A stretch of 64,000 nucleotides of DNA from assembly GCF_902167145.1 (NCBI RefSeq), contig NC_050098.1, forward strand, positions 112,630,207 through 112,694,206, read 5' to 3'. Below, one piece after another: positions 47,293 through 58,369 of this stretch (positions are counted from its first letter, which is position 1; each line of letters begins with the position of its first letter). The position numbers and the translations under genes are program-made. This DNA comes from Zea mays (Eukaryota; Streptophyta; Magnoliopsida; Poales; Poaceae). Below the pieces are notes generated by a model. It worked only from the letters and a program-made list of their open reading frames with translations, was not told the DNA's origin and did not search any database.

Positions 47293-48368
47293 AAACATGA
47301 TAAATAAAAAATAATTTATTTTAGAACTAAAGCGTGATAAATAAAAAAGAACCGAGAGAGTATATACATGCCTATGAGCCTGCATGCAAGGATGGGTCCA
47401 TAAGCTTTTGATTTTCAAGTGGTCTAGTGCCATCTGCCTACTCTGTCGTCCTTTCACAAATTTGGTGCCAAATTAATACCACCACTGTTCTTGACACCAA
47501 GAGGATAAAAAAACGGTTTTTTAAAGTGGTGTCCTTAGTTTTGCTGCTCATTTTTATCATTAGTCGTGTTTTTTTGCTCAGTTTTGTTATTCCAGTGCTA
47601 TAAAGCAAAAGGGCAAAACTGAGCAAAAAATACAACTAAGGGTATAAATGAGCAAGGTGGCAAAACTAAGGGTATAAATTTAAATAGCTCAAAAAACCAT
47701 GTTAGGTATTTCCAGGCGCGCAGATAGATCAGAGATGTAAACATAACTTTCACAAGGCATAATCAGGGGACGAATCAGAGATGTGTTGCCATTTAAGGGC
47801 TAGTTTAGAAACTTCTATTACATTTTCTGCTCAATCCCCGTCAATCCTGGAGGAGATTTATATTTCCAAACTTACCCTAATAAGGGTTGGTTTGGTAGAC
47901 AGGGAAATAGAGAGGATCATGGGGAGGAATCCCCTCACTACTCAATTTTCAAAATGAGAGGATTCTTCCTCTGTGGACCCCCTCCATTTTCATGTCCACC
48001 GAATCAACACTAAATAGTTTTTTGCCTACTTGTATCTGGATTTAAACCTAGGAGAGCTCTGATCAAAAGCCTTGTGTGATAGAAATTAATACCCTAGATT
48101 CCAAAGAGCAGGCATTTAGATTTGAAAATCATTGATTGGATAGAGAGGATTTCATCCCCACTCTACTTTGGATGGACATGTAACTCAATCCCTCCTAATT
48201 CAACTAAAACTTACCACATAGTTCAAATATCTGAGGGTTTTAAAGATCTAGAATCTAAAAGCCCCAAACTTAGCTTTGACAATAAGCAACATCAAATTGA
48301 TCTTGCATCTATTGGATATCATTGAAAAGTTTAGAGACCTATCTCTACTAGAGTCGCACTTTAGTGAG
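47293..48368. other. Non-genic interval with MITE-like inverted repeats
   Basis: No credible gene. It includes a foldback at 47512-47702 (separate entry). At 47795-48285, sequence starting GGGCTAGTTTAGAAACT and ending near AAGCCCCAAACTTAG could be a degenerate MITE, but the terminal similarity is weak. The remainder is AT-rich with no further features seen. Confidence 0.5.
47512..47702. repeat. Imperfect foldback (MITE-like hairpin)
   Basis: The left arm (CCTTAGTTTTGCTGCTCATT ... TTTTTTGCTCAGTTTTG) is the approximate complement of the right arm (CAAAACTGAGCAAAAAA ... GGCAAAACTAAGGG), arms of about 55-90 bp around a loop of about 20 bp. No clear target duplication was found. Confidence 0.7.
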
Positions 48369-48605
48369 TGTCACACCCGATTTTAGGGACAAAATCGAAT
48401 ACATAGCATATGTGAGGATCTATTTTCCACACATGTTGACGTCACAAAGTGTAATATATCAAAAGACAATGCATAAAGGCATAAATGATAGTATATAAAA
48501 TTTTATTAGATTATTCAAACATAAGTGTCTTAAACAGTAGCATTATCAATCACAGCAGAGTAACAAAGGCGATCTGCCACAGGAAGATGACCGGAGCAAC
48601 GCTAG
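48369..48605 (-). mobile_element. Start of another Tekay-like subtype A LTR, cut by the Huck-like element
   Basis: TGTCACACCCGATTTTAGGG begins at 48369 and resembles 20640 onward (ATACATAGCATATGTG, ATTTTCCACACATGTTGACG). There is no PBS or PPT to its left, so this is an outer element border. The preceding GTGAG (48364-48368) is a candidate target duplication. At 48605 it is interrupted by the Huck-like LTR. Confidence 0.75.
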
Positions 48606-49102
48606 TGTCGGGGACCATAATTAGGGGTACCCTCAAGACTCCTAATTCTTAGCTGGTAACCCCCATCAGCATAAAGCTGCAAAGGCCTGATGGGTGCGAT
48701 TAAGTCAGGGATCAGTCCATACGAGCGACTCAATCATGCCTCGCCCGAGCCTAGCCTCGGACAAGGGCATCCGACCCCGAGGGATCTCCGTCTCGCCCGA
48801 GGCCCCCCTCCAACGGCGGACACATCTCCGGCTCGCCCGAGGCCTTGCCTTCGCTAAGAAGCAACCCTGACTAAATCGCCGCACCGACCGACCGAATTGC
48901 AGGAGCATTTAACGCAAAGGTGGCCTGACACCTTTATCCTGACACGCGCCCCCCGACAGAGCCGAAGTGACCGCCGTCACTTCGCCGCTCCACTGACCGG
49001 CCTGACAAAAGGACAGCGCCGTCTGCGCCACTCCGACTGCAGTGCTACTTGACAAAGTGAGACTGACAGGCAGTCAGGCCCTGCCAAAGGCACCATAGGA
49101 AG

Positions 49103-49326
49103 CTCCGCTCCGCCCGACCCAGGGCTCGGACTCGGGCTAAGTCCCGGAAGACGGCGAACTCCGCTCCGCCCGACCCAAGGCTCGGACTCGGGCTAAGTCC
49201 CGGAAGACGGCGAACTCCGCTCCGCCCGACCCAGGGCTCGGACTCGGGCTAAGTCCCAGAAGACGGCGAACTCCGCTCCGCCCGACCCAGGGCTCGGACT
49301 CGGGCTCAGCCCCAGAAGACGACGAA
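49103..49326. repeat. Tandem array in the Huck-like LTR, 4 copies of 56 bp
   Basis: Four consecutive units begin CTCCGCTCCGCCCGACCC and end GAAGACGGCGAA, with a fifth decayed unit to about 49440. The minus-strand frame across it (49137-49499) is a by-product of the unit not being a multiple of three. Confidence 0.92.
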
Positions 49327-49857
49327 CCCCGCTTCGCCCGACCCCAGGGCTCGGACTCCGCCCTGGCCTCTGCCGAACGACCTCCGCCTCGCCCGACCCA
49401 GGGGCTCGGACTCGGCCTCGGCCATGGAAGACAGACTCTACCTCGGCTTCGGAGGAGCCTCCACGTCGCCCAGCCTAGGGCGCGGGCCAGCCACGTCAAC
49501 AGGAAGCGCCATCATCACCCTACCCCGAGCTGACTCGGGCCGCAGAGAACAAGACCGGTGTCCCATCTGGCTAGCTCCGCCAGATAGGCAATGATGGCGC
49601 CCCGCATGCTCTGTGACGACGGCGACTCTCAGCTCTCTTACGGAAGCAGGAGGACGTCAGCAAGGACTCAACCGCTCCGACATCTGTCGCTCCATCAGGC
49701 TCCGCCGCTCCTCCGACGGCCACGACATCACACCGGCTGGGTGCCAAGATCTCTCCGGCTGCCACATCGGCATGTACTTAGGGCGCTAGCTCTCCCCCGC
49801 TAGACACGTAGCACTCTGCTACACCCCCATTGTACACCTGGATCCTCTCCTTACGCC

Positions 49858-49864
49858 TATAAAA
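49858..49864 (+). promoter_or_regulatory. TATA box of the Huck-like LTR
   Basis: TATAAAA lies about 300 nt before the LTR end, in a position suited to start the genomic RNA. Confidence 0.6.
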
Positions 49865-50165
49865 GGAAGGACCAGGGCCTTCTTAGAGAAGGTTGGCCGC
49901 GCGGGGACGAGGACGAGACAGGCGCTCTCGTGAGGCCACTCGCTCCCTCTCCTGCGTGGACGCTTGTAACCCCCTACTGCAAGCGCACCCGACCTGGGCG
50001 CGGGACGAACACGAAGGCCGCGGGATTTCCACCTCTCTCACGCCCGTCTCCGGCCACCTCACTTCCCCCCTTCGCGCTCGCCCACGCGCTCGACCCATCT
50101 GGGCTGGGGCACGCGGCACATTCACTCGTCGGCTTAGGGACCCCCCGGTCTCGAAACGCCGACAG

Positions 50166-50184
50166 TTGGCGCGCCAGGTAGGGG
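50166..50184 (+). other. Primer binding site of the Huck-like element
   Basis: TTGGCGCGCCAGGTAGGGG follows the LTR end after one base, the TGGCGC-type site typical of Tat elements. Confidence 0.75.
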
Positions 50185-50224
50185 CCTGCTGCGTGTTGAC
50201 GAACAGCTTCCCGTCAAGCTCCAG

Positions 50225-53076
50225 ATGGGCAGTCTCCAGCAACCTCTCCGGCCCGGGACGGTGCTCCGTTTCGGGAGTCTTGAGTTCATGTCCTTCGACG
50301 GCAGCTATGACATGATACTCCTTCCACCGCCGCGCGACAACGACAATGGCGGCCGACAGCCCGCCCGCCAGCGGCGGAATCGATGACATCTTCCCCGCGT
50401 GGTGGAAGAACAACATTCGAGCTCGCCCCGTCCTCTCCCCCGCCAACGGAGGAGGAGGCGGGGCAACCAAGGCCAAGCGGGAGGCCGCGCCTCGTCGGCT
50501 GTCGAGCGAATCGACGTCCCCAGCGCCCCAACGGGAGGCGCGTCGGGCGTCGACCTCGCGTTTGAGACGAAGGCGAGCGCCATCCCCCCGCGACACGCCA
50601 ATCCCGAGCAAGCGGACGACGCCAGTGCGCTCGCAGAAAGCTTGCAGGACGTCGCCCTCGTACCCGAGACGGCGGTGCAATCAGTCCCCGACGTGGCTAT
50701 GTCGCTGCTCGTCGACCGAAAGGTACCGATCGATTCCCATCCTTCGTCATTTAGACTCAGCCTCAACCCGCCAAGCGACCTTGCTTTGGCGGGCGCTCTC
50801 GTAGAGGCGAGTGCAACCCCTCTGGGGTTTCGTATGCGGTCGCCTTGGGACCGGTTGACGGACATCTCGACCTACGGGCCCTCTGGGTCCGAGGAAGATG
50901 ACGATTCTAGCATCTGTTGGGATTTCTCTGGATTTGGCAACCCCAACGCCATGCGGGACTTCATGACCGCATGTGACTACTGCCTCTTCGACTGTTCCGA
51001 CGGTAGCCGCAGCCTCGACGACGAGGACTGCGGCCCAAGTCGCGAATGTTTCCACGTCGAGCTAGGGGATCCCTTCGAAGGCAATCATCTCGGCATGCCG
51101 GAGGACGGTGATCTCCCTAGGCCGGTGCCTCGCGCTGACATCCCGCGGGAGCTAGCTGTGGTCCCCGTTCCGGCGGGGGGTTACGACCCACAACTCGAGC
51201 AAGTCCGCGGGGCGCAGGCCAGGCTCGACGAGGGAGCAGGAGCGCTTGAGCCGATCCGCCGGGACGTCGGGCAGGCATGGGCGTGCCAACCCCCGGCCGG
51301 AGAAATACGTCACCTGCCCCAAGGTCTCCAGCACCGCGTCGCCAACGACGTCAGGGTCAGGCCGCCACCCGCATCCAGTGGGGTCGGTCAGAACCTGGCT
51401 GCCGCAGCGATGCTTCTCCGCGTGATGCCGGAGCCATCAACCACCGAGGGTCGGCGAATCCAGGGAGAGCTCAAGAATCTCCTGGAAGGCGCTGTGGTCC
51501 GACGGGCCGAGAGCTCTGCCTCCCGAAGGCAGGGATACCCCTCGGAACCTCATGCCGCGACTTCCCGATTCATGCGGGAAGCCTCGGTCTACACCGGGCG
51601 CACGCGCAACACCGCGCCTGCGGCCCCGGGCCACCTCGGCAACGAGCACCATCATCATGACCGTCGGGCCCACCTCGACGAGAGGGTGCGCCGAGGTTAC
51701 CACCCCAGGCGTGGGGGACGCTACGACAGCGGGGAGGATCGGAGTCCCTCGCCCGAACCACCCGGTCCGCAGGCCTTCAGCCGGGCCATCCGACGGGCGC
51801 CGTTCCCGACCCGGTTCCGACCCCCGACTACTATCACAAAGTACTCGGGGGAAACGAGACTGGAACTGTGGCTCGCGGACTACCGCCTGGCCTGCCAACT
51901 GGGTGGAACGGACGATGACAACCTCATCATCCACAACCTCCCCCTGTTCCTCTCCGACACCGCTCGCGCCTGGTTGGAGCACCTGCCTCCGGGGCAGATC
52001 TCCAACTGGGATGACCTGGTCCAAGCCTTCGCCGGTAATTTCCAGGGCACGTACGTGCGCCCCGGGAATTCCTGGGACCTCCGAAGCTGCCGGCAGCAGC
52101 CGGGAGAGTCTCTCCGGGACTACATCCGGCGATTCTCGAAGCAGCGCACCAAGCTGCCCAACATCACCGACTCGGATGTCATCGGCGCGTTCCTTGCCGG
52201 CACCACCTGCCGCGACCTGGTGAGTAAGTTGGGTCGCAAGACCCCCACCAGGGCGAGCGAGCTGATGGACATCGCCACCAAGTTCGCCTCTGGCCAGGAG
52301 GCGGTCGAAGCTGTCTTCCGAAAGGACAAGCAGCCCCAGGGCCGCCCATCGGAAGATACTCTCGAGGCGTCTACTCCGCGCGGCGCCAAGAAGAAAGGCA
52401 AGAAGAAGTCGCAAGCGAAACGCGACGCTGCTGACGCGGACCTTGTCGCCGCCGCCGAGTACAAGAACCCTCGGAAGCCCCCCGGAGGTGCCAACCTCTT
52501 CGACAAGATGCTCAAAGAGCCGTGCCCCTATCATCAGGGGCCCATCAAGCACACCCTTGAGGAGTGCGTCATGCTTAGGCACCACTTCCAGAGGGCCTGG
52601 CCACCCACAGAGGGTGGCAGGGCCCGCGACGACGACAAGAAGGAAGATCACCAAGCAGGAGAGTTCCCCGAGGTCCGCGACTGCTTCATGATCTACGGTG
52701 GGCATGCGGCGAATGCCTCGGCTCGGCATCGCAAGCAAGAGCGCCGGGAGGTCTGCTCGGTGAAGGTGGCGGCGCCAGTCTACCTAGACTGGTCCGACGA
52801 GCCCATCACCTTCGACCAAGCTGACCATCCCGACCACGTGCCGAGCCTGGGGAAATACCCGCTCGTCGTCGACCCCGTCGTCGGCGACGTCAGGCTCACC
52901 AAGGTCCTTATGGACGGGGGCAGCAGCCTCAACATCATCTACGCCGAGACCCTCAGGCTCCTGCGCGTCGATCTGTCCTCCATCCGAGCAGGCGCTGCGC
53001 CCTTCCACGGGATCATTCCCGGGAAGCGCGTCCAGCCCCTCGGACGGCTCGACCTTCCTGTCTGCTTCGGAACGCC
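50225..53076 (+). pseudogene. gag: Gag and protease part of the Huck-like element, broken by copia B
   Basis: The frame probably starts at ATG 50225 (MGSLQQPLRP) and meets TGA at 50384-50386; from 50399 it is open for about 890 codons. The capsid-type gag domain lies at about residues 475-640 of the open part (ELWLADYRLACQLGG, AWLEHLPPGQISNW, SLRDYIRRFSKQR). A basic linker follows, then a Cys/His motif (CPYHQGPIKHTLEEC). The aspartic protease shows MDGGSSLNII near 52910; this D-G-G form is what I remember for this family. The frame is cut at 53076 by the copia insertion and resumes at 62120 in register. A long minus-strand frame (51437-52738) is a shadow. Confidence 0.85.
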
Positions 53077-54367
53077 TGAGAGCACCTAGAGGGGGGGGGG
53101 GGGTGAATAGGTGATCCTGTAAAACTTCAAAACTTAAGCCACAAAAACTTGTTAAGTGTTAGCACAGTTTATGCCAAGTGGCTAGAGAGGAGTCAAAACA
53201 CAATAACCACAAGAATCCAATCACAGAGATGACACAGTGGTTATCCCGTGGTTCGGCCAAGTACAAAACTTGCCTACTCCACGTTGTGGCGTCCCAACGG
53301 ACGAGAGTTGCACTCAACTCCTCTCAAGTGATCCAATGATCAACTTGAATACCACGGTGTGTTTCTTTCCTTTGATCTTTTCCCGTTTGCGAGGAATCTC
53401 CACAACTTGGAGTCTCTCGCCCTTACAATTGAGTTCACAAAGAAATACGGAGTAAGGTGGGAATGAGCAACGCACACAAGACTCGAAAATCAGAGCAACA
53501 ACACGCACACAAGTCGCAACAAGAGCTCGCAATGCAACACAAAGAGTTCACAACTCCACAAGAGCTCTATATGCTATCACAATGAAACGAATGCGTGAGA
53601 TTGATGTCTTGGTGCTTAGAAGAGTTGTGGGAATGCTTGGTGTACTCCTCCATGCGCCTAGGGGTCCCTTTTATAGCCCCAAGGCAGCTAGGAGCCGTTG
53701 AGAACATATCTGGAAGGCTACCTTTGCCTTCTGTCGTCGGGCGCACCGGACAGTCCGGTGCACACCGGACACTGTCCGGTGCCCGATTTGTTTCCATAAA
53801 CAACGCATACGACCGTTGCTGTCTGAGTCAGATCTGCGCACCGTTGGCGCACCGGACATGTCCGGTGCACACCGGACAGTCCGGTGTACCTTCCCGACCG
53901 TTGGCTCGGCCACGTGTCGCGCGCCGATCGCGCGGCCGACCGTTGGCCCGGCCGACCGTTGGCTCACCGGACAGTCCGGTGCACACCGGACAGTCCGGTG
54001 AATTTTAGCCGAAGTCGCCGGAGAAAAACCCGAGAGCGGCCTCTTCGGCCGAGGCGGCCTGGCGCACCGGACACTGTCCGGTGCACCACCGGACACTGTC
54101 CGGTGCACCACCGAACAGTCCGGTGCCCCAGACCGAAGCAGCCCCTTGGCTGCACACAGCCAAGTCTTCTCTTCTCTTCTTCTTTCTATTTCTAACACTT
54201 AGACAAATATATTAGTACACAAAACCAATGTACTAAGACTTAGAAACATACCTTTGCTCTAGATTTGCACTTTGTTCATTCATTGCATAAATTCACATTT
54301 AAGCACTTGAGTTGGCACTCAATCACCAAAATACTTAGAAATGGCCCAAGGGCACATTTCCCTTTCA
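53077..54367 (-). repeat. 3' LTR of copia B
   Basis: The plus strand reads TGAGAGCACC...TTTCCCTTTCA. A run of 13 G lies at 53091-53103. Palindromes with cores CACCGGACAGTCCGGTG and CACCGGACACTGTCCGGTG lie at 53745-54125. The TATA box (minus TATAAAA) is at 53669-53675. Confidence 0.95.
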
Positions 54368-54383
54368 ATCTCCCCCTTTTTGG

Positions 54384-55155
54384 TGATTTATGCCAACACA
54401 ATATAAAGCAACTAGAACAAGTACAAAATCACTTCAAATGAAAACTCAAATTGGTTTTGATTCAATTTTGGCATATATGGATCATCTTTTGCCACCACTT
54501 GGTTTGTTTTTGCAAATCAAACTCAAATCTCTATTTCTATGTCAAACACACATGTTGAGGCATAAAGAGAGTCATTCCAAAAGAGATTGATCAAAGATTT
54601 CAAAAAACTCCCCCTATTTCCCATAATCAACACTTCTCCCCACAAGAAACCAACTTTTGACAATAGAGACAATAAAAGCTTTTGACACAACAAAAACTCT
54701 ATTCTACTATTTTCAAAATCTCTCAAGTGGTAGCTGATCCATTTATTGCTTTGGCCTTTATTTTCTCCCCCTTTGGCATCAAGCACCAAAACGGGATCAA
54801 TTGTGGCCCTTTAACCCCATTGCCTCACCAAAATCTTCAATTAAGAGTACAAAGGCAATAAGATCATAGAGATGAACTTGGAATAAATTACCCTCTTATC
54901 GGAGTGCAGTGGAAGTCTTGCATGGACCAAGTTCACCTTTCCCCTTTCAATCCACCTTCGAGACTAAATCAAGCAAACTCAAGCAAATGGTTAGTCTCAA
55001 AGGGTCAAGTTGTAACACATCTCCCCCTAAACATGTGCATCACTTTGCAACGGACTTGTGAGGTCCAGGGAGTGTTTGTACAACTTGAGCACCACAATAA
55101 GCAACAAAATGCAGAATGAACCTGATCAAATGCATAAACACATGTATGCTACAAT
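54384..55155 (-). other. Non-coding region between copia B pol and 3' LTR
   Basis: This interval of about 770 bp corresponds to 35887-36673 of copia A. It has no long frame on the minus strand and no env-like ORF. Confidence 0.6.
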
Positions 55156-58100
55156 TCAATCCAAGTTCCGCGAATCTAAGACATTTAGCTCACTACGCAG
55201 CCTGCAAAAGGTCTTCTCATCTAGAGGCTTGGTAAAGATATCGGCTAGCTGGTTCTCGGTGCTAACATGAAACACTTCGATATCTCCCTTTTGCTGATGG
55301 TCTCTCAAAAAGTGATGCCGGATGTCTATGTGCTTTGTGCGGCTGTGCTCAACAGGATTCTCCGCCATGCGGATAGCACTCTCATTATCACATAGGAGTG
55401 GGACTTTGCTCAGATTGTAGCCAAAGTCCCTGAGGGTTTGCCTCATCCAAAGTAGTTGCGCGCAACACTGTCCTGCGGCAACATACTCGGCCTCAGCGGT
55501 GGATAGGGCAACGGATGTTTGTTTCTTAGAGTTCCATGACACCAGGGACCTTCCTAAGAATTGGCATGTCCCCGATGTACTCTTCCTATCGACCTTACAT
55601 CCAGCATAATCAGAGTCTGAGTATCCAACCAAGTCAAAGGTAGACCCCTTTGGATACCAGAGCCCGAAGCAAGGCGTAGCAACTAAATATCTAAGGATTC
55701 GCTTTACCGCCACTAAGTGACATTCCTTAGGATCGGATTGAAATCTAGCACACATGCATACGCTAAGCATAATATCCGGTCTACTAGCACTTAAGTAAAG
55801 CAAAGAACCTATCATTGACCGGTATGCTTTTTGATCAACGGACTTACCTCCTTTGTTGAGGTCGGTGTGTCCGTCGGTCCCCATCGGAGTCTTTGCGGGC
55901 TTGGCGTCCTTCATCCCAAACCGCTTTAGCAGATCTTGCGTGTACTTCGTTTGGGAGATGAAGGTGCCGTCCTTGAGTTGCTTCACTTGGAACCCAAGGA
56001 AGTAGTTCAACTCGCCCATCATCGACATCTCGAATTTTTGCGTCATCACCCTGCTAAACTCTTCACAAGACTTTTGGTTAGTAGAACCGAATATTATGTC
56101 ATCGACATAAATTTGGCACACGAACAAATCACCATCACATGTCTTAGTGAAAAGAGTTGGATCGGCTTTCCCAACCTTGAAAGCATTAGCAATTAAGAAA
56201 TCTCTAAGGCATTCATACCATGCTCTTGGGGCTTGCTTAAGTCCATAGAGCGCCTTAGAGAGCTTACACACGTGGTCGGGGTACCGTTCATCCTCGAAGC
56301 CAGGGGGTTGCTCCACGTACACCTCCTCCTTGATTGGCCCGTTGAGGAAAGCGCTCTTCACATCCATTTGGTACAATCTGAAAGAATGGTGAGCGGCATA
56401 TGCTAGCAAGATTCGAATTGACTCTAGCCTAGCCACAGGAGCAAAAGTCTCCTCAAAATCCAAACCTGCGACTTGGGCATAACCTTTTGCCACAAGTCGA
56501 GCCTTGTTTCTCGTCACCACCCCGTGCTCGTCCTGTTTGTTGCGGAACACCCACTTGGTTCCCACAACATTTTGCTTCGGACGAGGCACCAGCGTCCAAA
56601 CTTCATTTCTCTTGAAGTTGTTGAGCTCCTCCTGCATGGCCAACACCCAGTCCGGATCTAGCAAGGCCTCCTCTACCCTGAAAGGCTCAATAGAAGAGAC
56701 AAAAGAGTAATGCTCACAAAAATTAACTAATCGAGAACGAGTAGTTACTCCCTTGCTGATATCACCCAGAATTTGGTCGACGGGATGATCCCTTTGGATC
56801 GTCGCTCGAACTTGGGTTGGAGGTGCCGGTTGCACTTCTTCCTCCATCACATGATCATCTTGTGCTCCCCCTTGATCACACGCCTCCTGTTGATGAACCT
56901 GTTCATCGTCTTGAGTTGGGGGTAGCACCATGGTCGAGGAAGAAGGTTGATCTCGTTCACCTTGTTCCTGTGGCCGCACTTCTCCAATTGCCATGGTTCG
57001 TATAGCAGCCGTCGGAACATCTTCTTCATCTACATCATCACAATCAACAACTTGCTCTCTTGGAGAGCCATTAGTTTCATCAAATACAACGTCGCTAGAG
57101 ACTTCAACCAAACCCGATGATTTGTTGAAGACTCTATACGCCTTTGTATTTGAGTCATAACCTAATAAAAACCCTTCTACAGCTTTGGGAGCAAACTTAG
57201 AATTTCTACCTTTCTTCACTAGAATGTAGCACTTGCTCCCAAATACATGAAAGTAAGATACATTGGGTTTGTTACCGGTTAGTAGCTCATATGACGTCTT
57301 CTTGAGGAGGCGATGAAGGTAGACCCTGTTGATGGCGTGGCAAGCCGTGTTCACGGCTTCCGTCCAAAAGCACTCGGGGGTCTTGAACTCTCCTAGCATC
57401 GTCCTTGCCATATCGATGAGTGTCCTGTTCTTCCTCTCTACCACACCATTTTGCTGTGGTGTGTAGGGAGCTGAGAACTCATGCTTGATCCCTTCTTCTT
57501 CAAGGAATTCCTCCACTTGAAGATTCTTGAACTCGGACCCGTTGTCGCTCCTTATCTTCTTCACTTTGAGCTCAAACTCATTTTGAGCTCTCCTGAGGAA
57601 GCGTTTGAGAGTCCCTTGGGTTTCGGACTTTTCCTGCAAAAAGAACACCCAAGTGAAGCGGGAAAAGTCATCAACAATAACTAAACCATACTTACTTCCT
57701 CCTATGCTCAGATAGGCGACGGGTCCAAAAAGGTCCATATGCAGCATCTCCAAGGGTCTTGATGTCGTCATCACATTTTTGGTGTGATGAGAGCCTCCCA
57801 CCTGTTTCCCTGCTTGACAAGCTGCACAAGGTCTATCTTTTTCGAATTGAACATTAGTTAGACCTATCACGTGTTCTCCCTTTAGAAGCTTGTGAAGGTT
57901 CTTCATCCCCACATGTGCTAAGCGGCGATGCCACAGCCAGCCCATGCTAGTCTTAGCTATTAAGCATGCATCTAGACCGGCCTCTTCTTTTGCAAAATCA
58001 ACTAAATAAAGTTTGCCGTCTAATACACCCTTAAAAGCTAGTGAACCATCACTTCTTCTAAAGACAGACACATCTACATTTGTAAATAGACAGTTATATC

Positions 58101-58362
58101 CCATATTGCATAATTGACTCACAGATAGTAGATTATATCCAAGAGACTCAACTAAAAACACATTAGATATGGAGTGCTCATTAGAAATTGCAATTTTACC
58201 TAAACCTTTTACCTTGCCTTGATTCCCATCACCAAATACAATTGAATCTTGGGAATCTTTATTCTTGACGTAGGAGGTGAACATCTTCTTCTCCCCCGTC
58301 ATATGGTTTGTGCATCCGCTGTCGATAATCCAGCTTGAACCTCCGGATGCATAAACCTGCAA
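55156..58362 (-). CDS. pol: Pol polyprotein of copia B
   Basis: 1,068 codons, uninterrupted. Protease IDSGC lies at residues 13-17. The GAG-pre-integrase motif [13 protein letters not shown] is at about 145-157. Integrase has the second catalytic Asp near 270 (RSDNGSEF) and Glu in [11 protein letters not shown] motifs include [20 protein letters not shown] and YVDD at about 752-755. RNase H has [17 protein letters not shown] near 953 and CDNESAI. All catalytic motifs look intact. The frame is +1 relative to gag and overlaps its end, and has no ATG at its start (it opens at TTG/CAG), so it is likely made as a Gag-Pol fusion by frameshifting or another recoding or splicing step. Confidence 0.95.
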   Translation of the reverse strand: MQVYASGGSSWIIDSGCTNHMTGEKKMFTSYVKNKDSQDSIVFGDGNQGKVKGLGKIAISNEHSISNVFLVESLGYNLLSVSQLCNMGYNCLFTNVDVSVFRRSDGSLAFKGVLDGKLYLVDFAKEEAGLDACLIAKTSMGWLWHRRLAHVGMKNLHKLLKGEHVIGLTNVQFEKDRPCAACQAGKQVGGSHHTKNVMTTSRPLEMLHMDLFGPVAYLSIGGSKYGLVIVDDFSRFTWVFFLQEKSETQGTLKRFLRRAQNEFELKVKKIRSDNGSEFKNLQVEEFLEEEGIKHEFSAPYTPQQNGVVERKNRTLIDMARTMLGEFKTPECFWTEAVNTACHAINRVYLHRLLKKTSYELLTGNKPNVSYFHVFGSKCYILVKKGRNSKFAPKAVEGFLLGYDSNTKAYRVFNKSSGLVEVSSDVVFDETNGSPREQVVDCDDVDEEDVPTAAIRTMAIGEVRPQEQGERDQPSSSTMVLPPTQDDEQVHQQEACDQGGAQDDHVMEEEVQPAPPTQVRATIQRDHPVDQILGDISKGVTTRSRLVNFCEHYSFVSSIEPFRVEEALLDPDWVLAMQEELNNFKRNEVWTLVPRPKQNVVGTKWVFRNKQDEHGVVTRNKARLVAKGYAQVAGLDFEETFAPVARLESIRILLAYAAHHSFRLYQMDVKSAFLNGPIKEEVYVEQPPGFEDERYPDHVCKLSKALYGLKQAPRAWYECLRDFLIANAFKVGKADPTLFTKTCDGDLFVCQIYVDDIIFGSTNQKSCEEFSRVMTQKFEMSMMGELNYFLGFQVKQLKDGTFISQTKYTQDLLKRFGMKDAKPAKTPMGTDGHTDLNKGGKSVDQKAYRSMIGSLLYLSASRPDIMLSVCMCARFQSDPKECHLVAVKRILRYLVATPCFGLWYPKGSTFDLVGYSDSDYAGCKVDRKSTSGTCQFLGRSLVSWNSKKQTSVALSTAEAEYVAAGQCCAQLLWMRQTLRDFGYNLSKVPLLCDNESAIRMAENPVEHSRTKHIDIRHHFLRDHQQKGDIEVFHVSTENQLADIFTKPLDEKTFCRLRSELNVLDSRNLD

Positions 58363-58369
58363 GGCAAAT

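Larger units (their letters stand above)
48606..50164 (+). repeat. 5' LTR of the Huck-like element
   Basis: 1,559 bp, TGTCGG...CCGACA. GC-rich, with a 56-bp tandem array and a TATA box, TATAAAA, at 49858-49864. It is followed by PBS TTGGCGCGCCAGGTAGGGG at 50166-50184. Confidence 0.88.

Noticed and set aside
47795..48300. A second MITE with GGGCTAGTTTAGAAACT-like ends
   Set aside because: The terminal inverted similarity is too weak and no target duplication could be seen; kept only as a note.
49883..50680. 265-codon minus-strand frame across LTR and gag start
   Set aside because: It crosses the LTR end and PBS, is GC-driven, and has only low-complexity Arg/Ala-rich sequence.
51437..52738. 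433-codon minus-strand frame
   Set aside because: It is a shadow of the GC-rich Huck-like gag frame on the plus strand; no recognisable domain and no promoter.
53671..54198. Minus-strand frame of 175 codons (and an equal one at 61418-61945)
   Set aside because: It lies wholly in the copia LTRs and is created by repeated palindromes; similar frames appear on both strands and in several phases.
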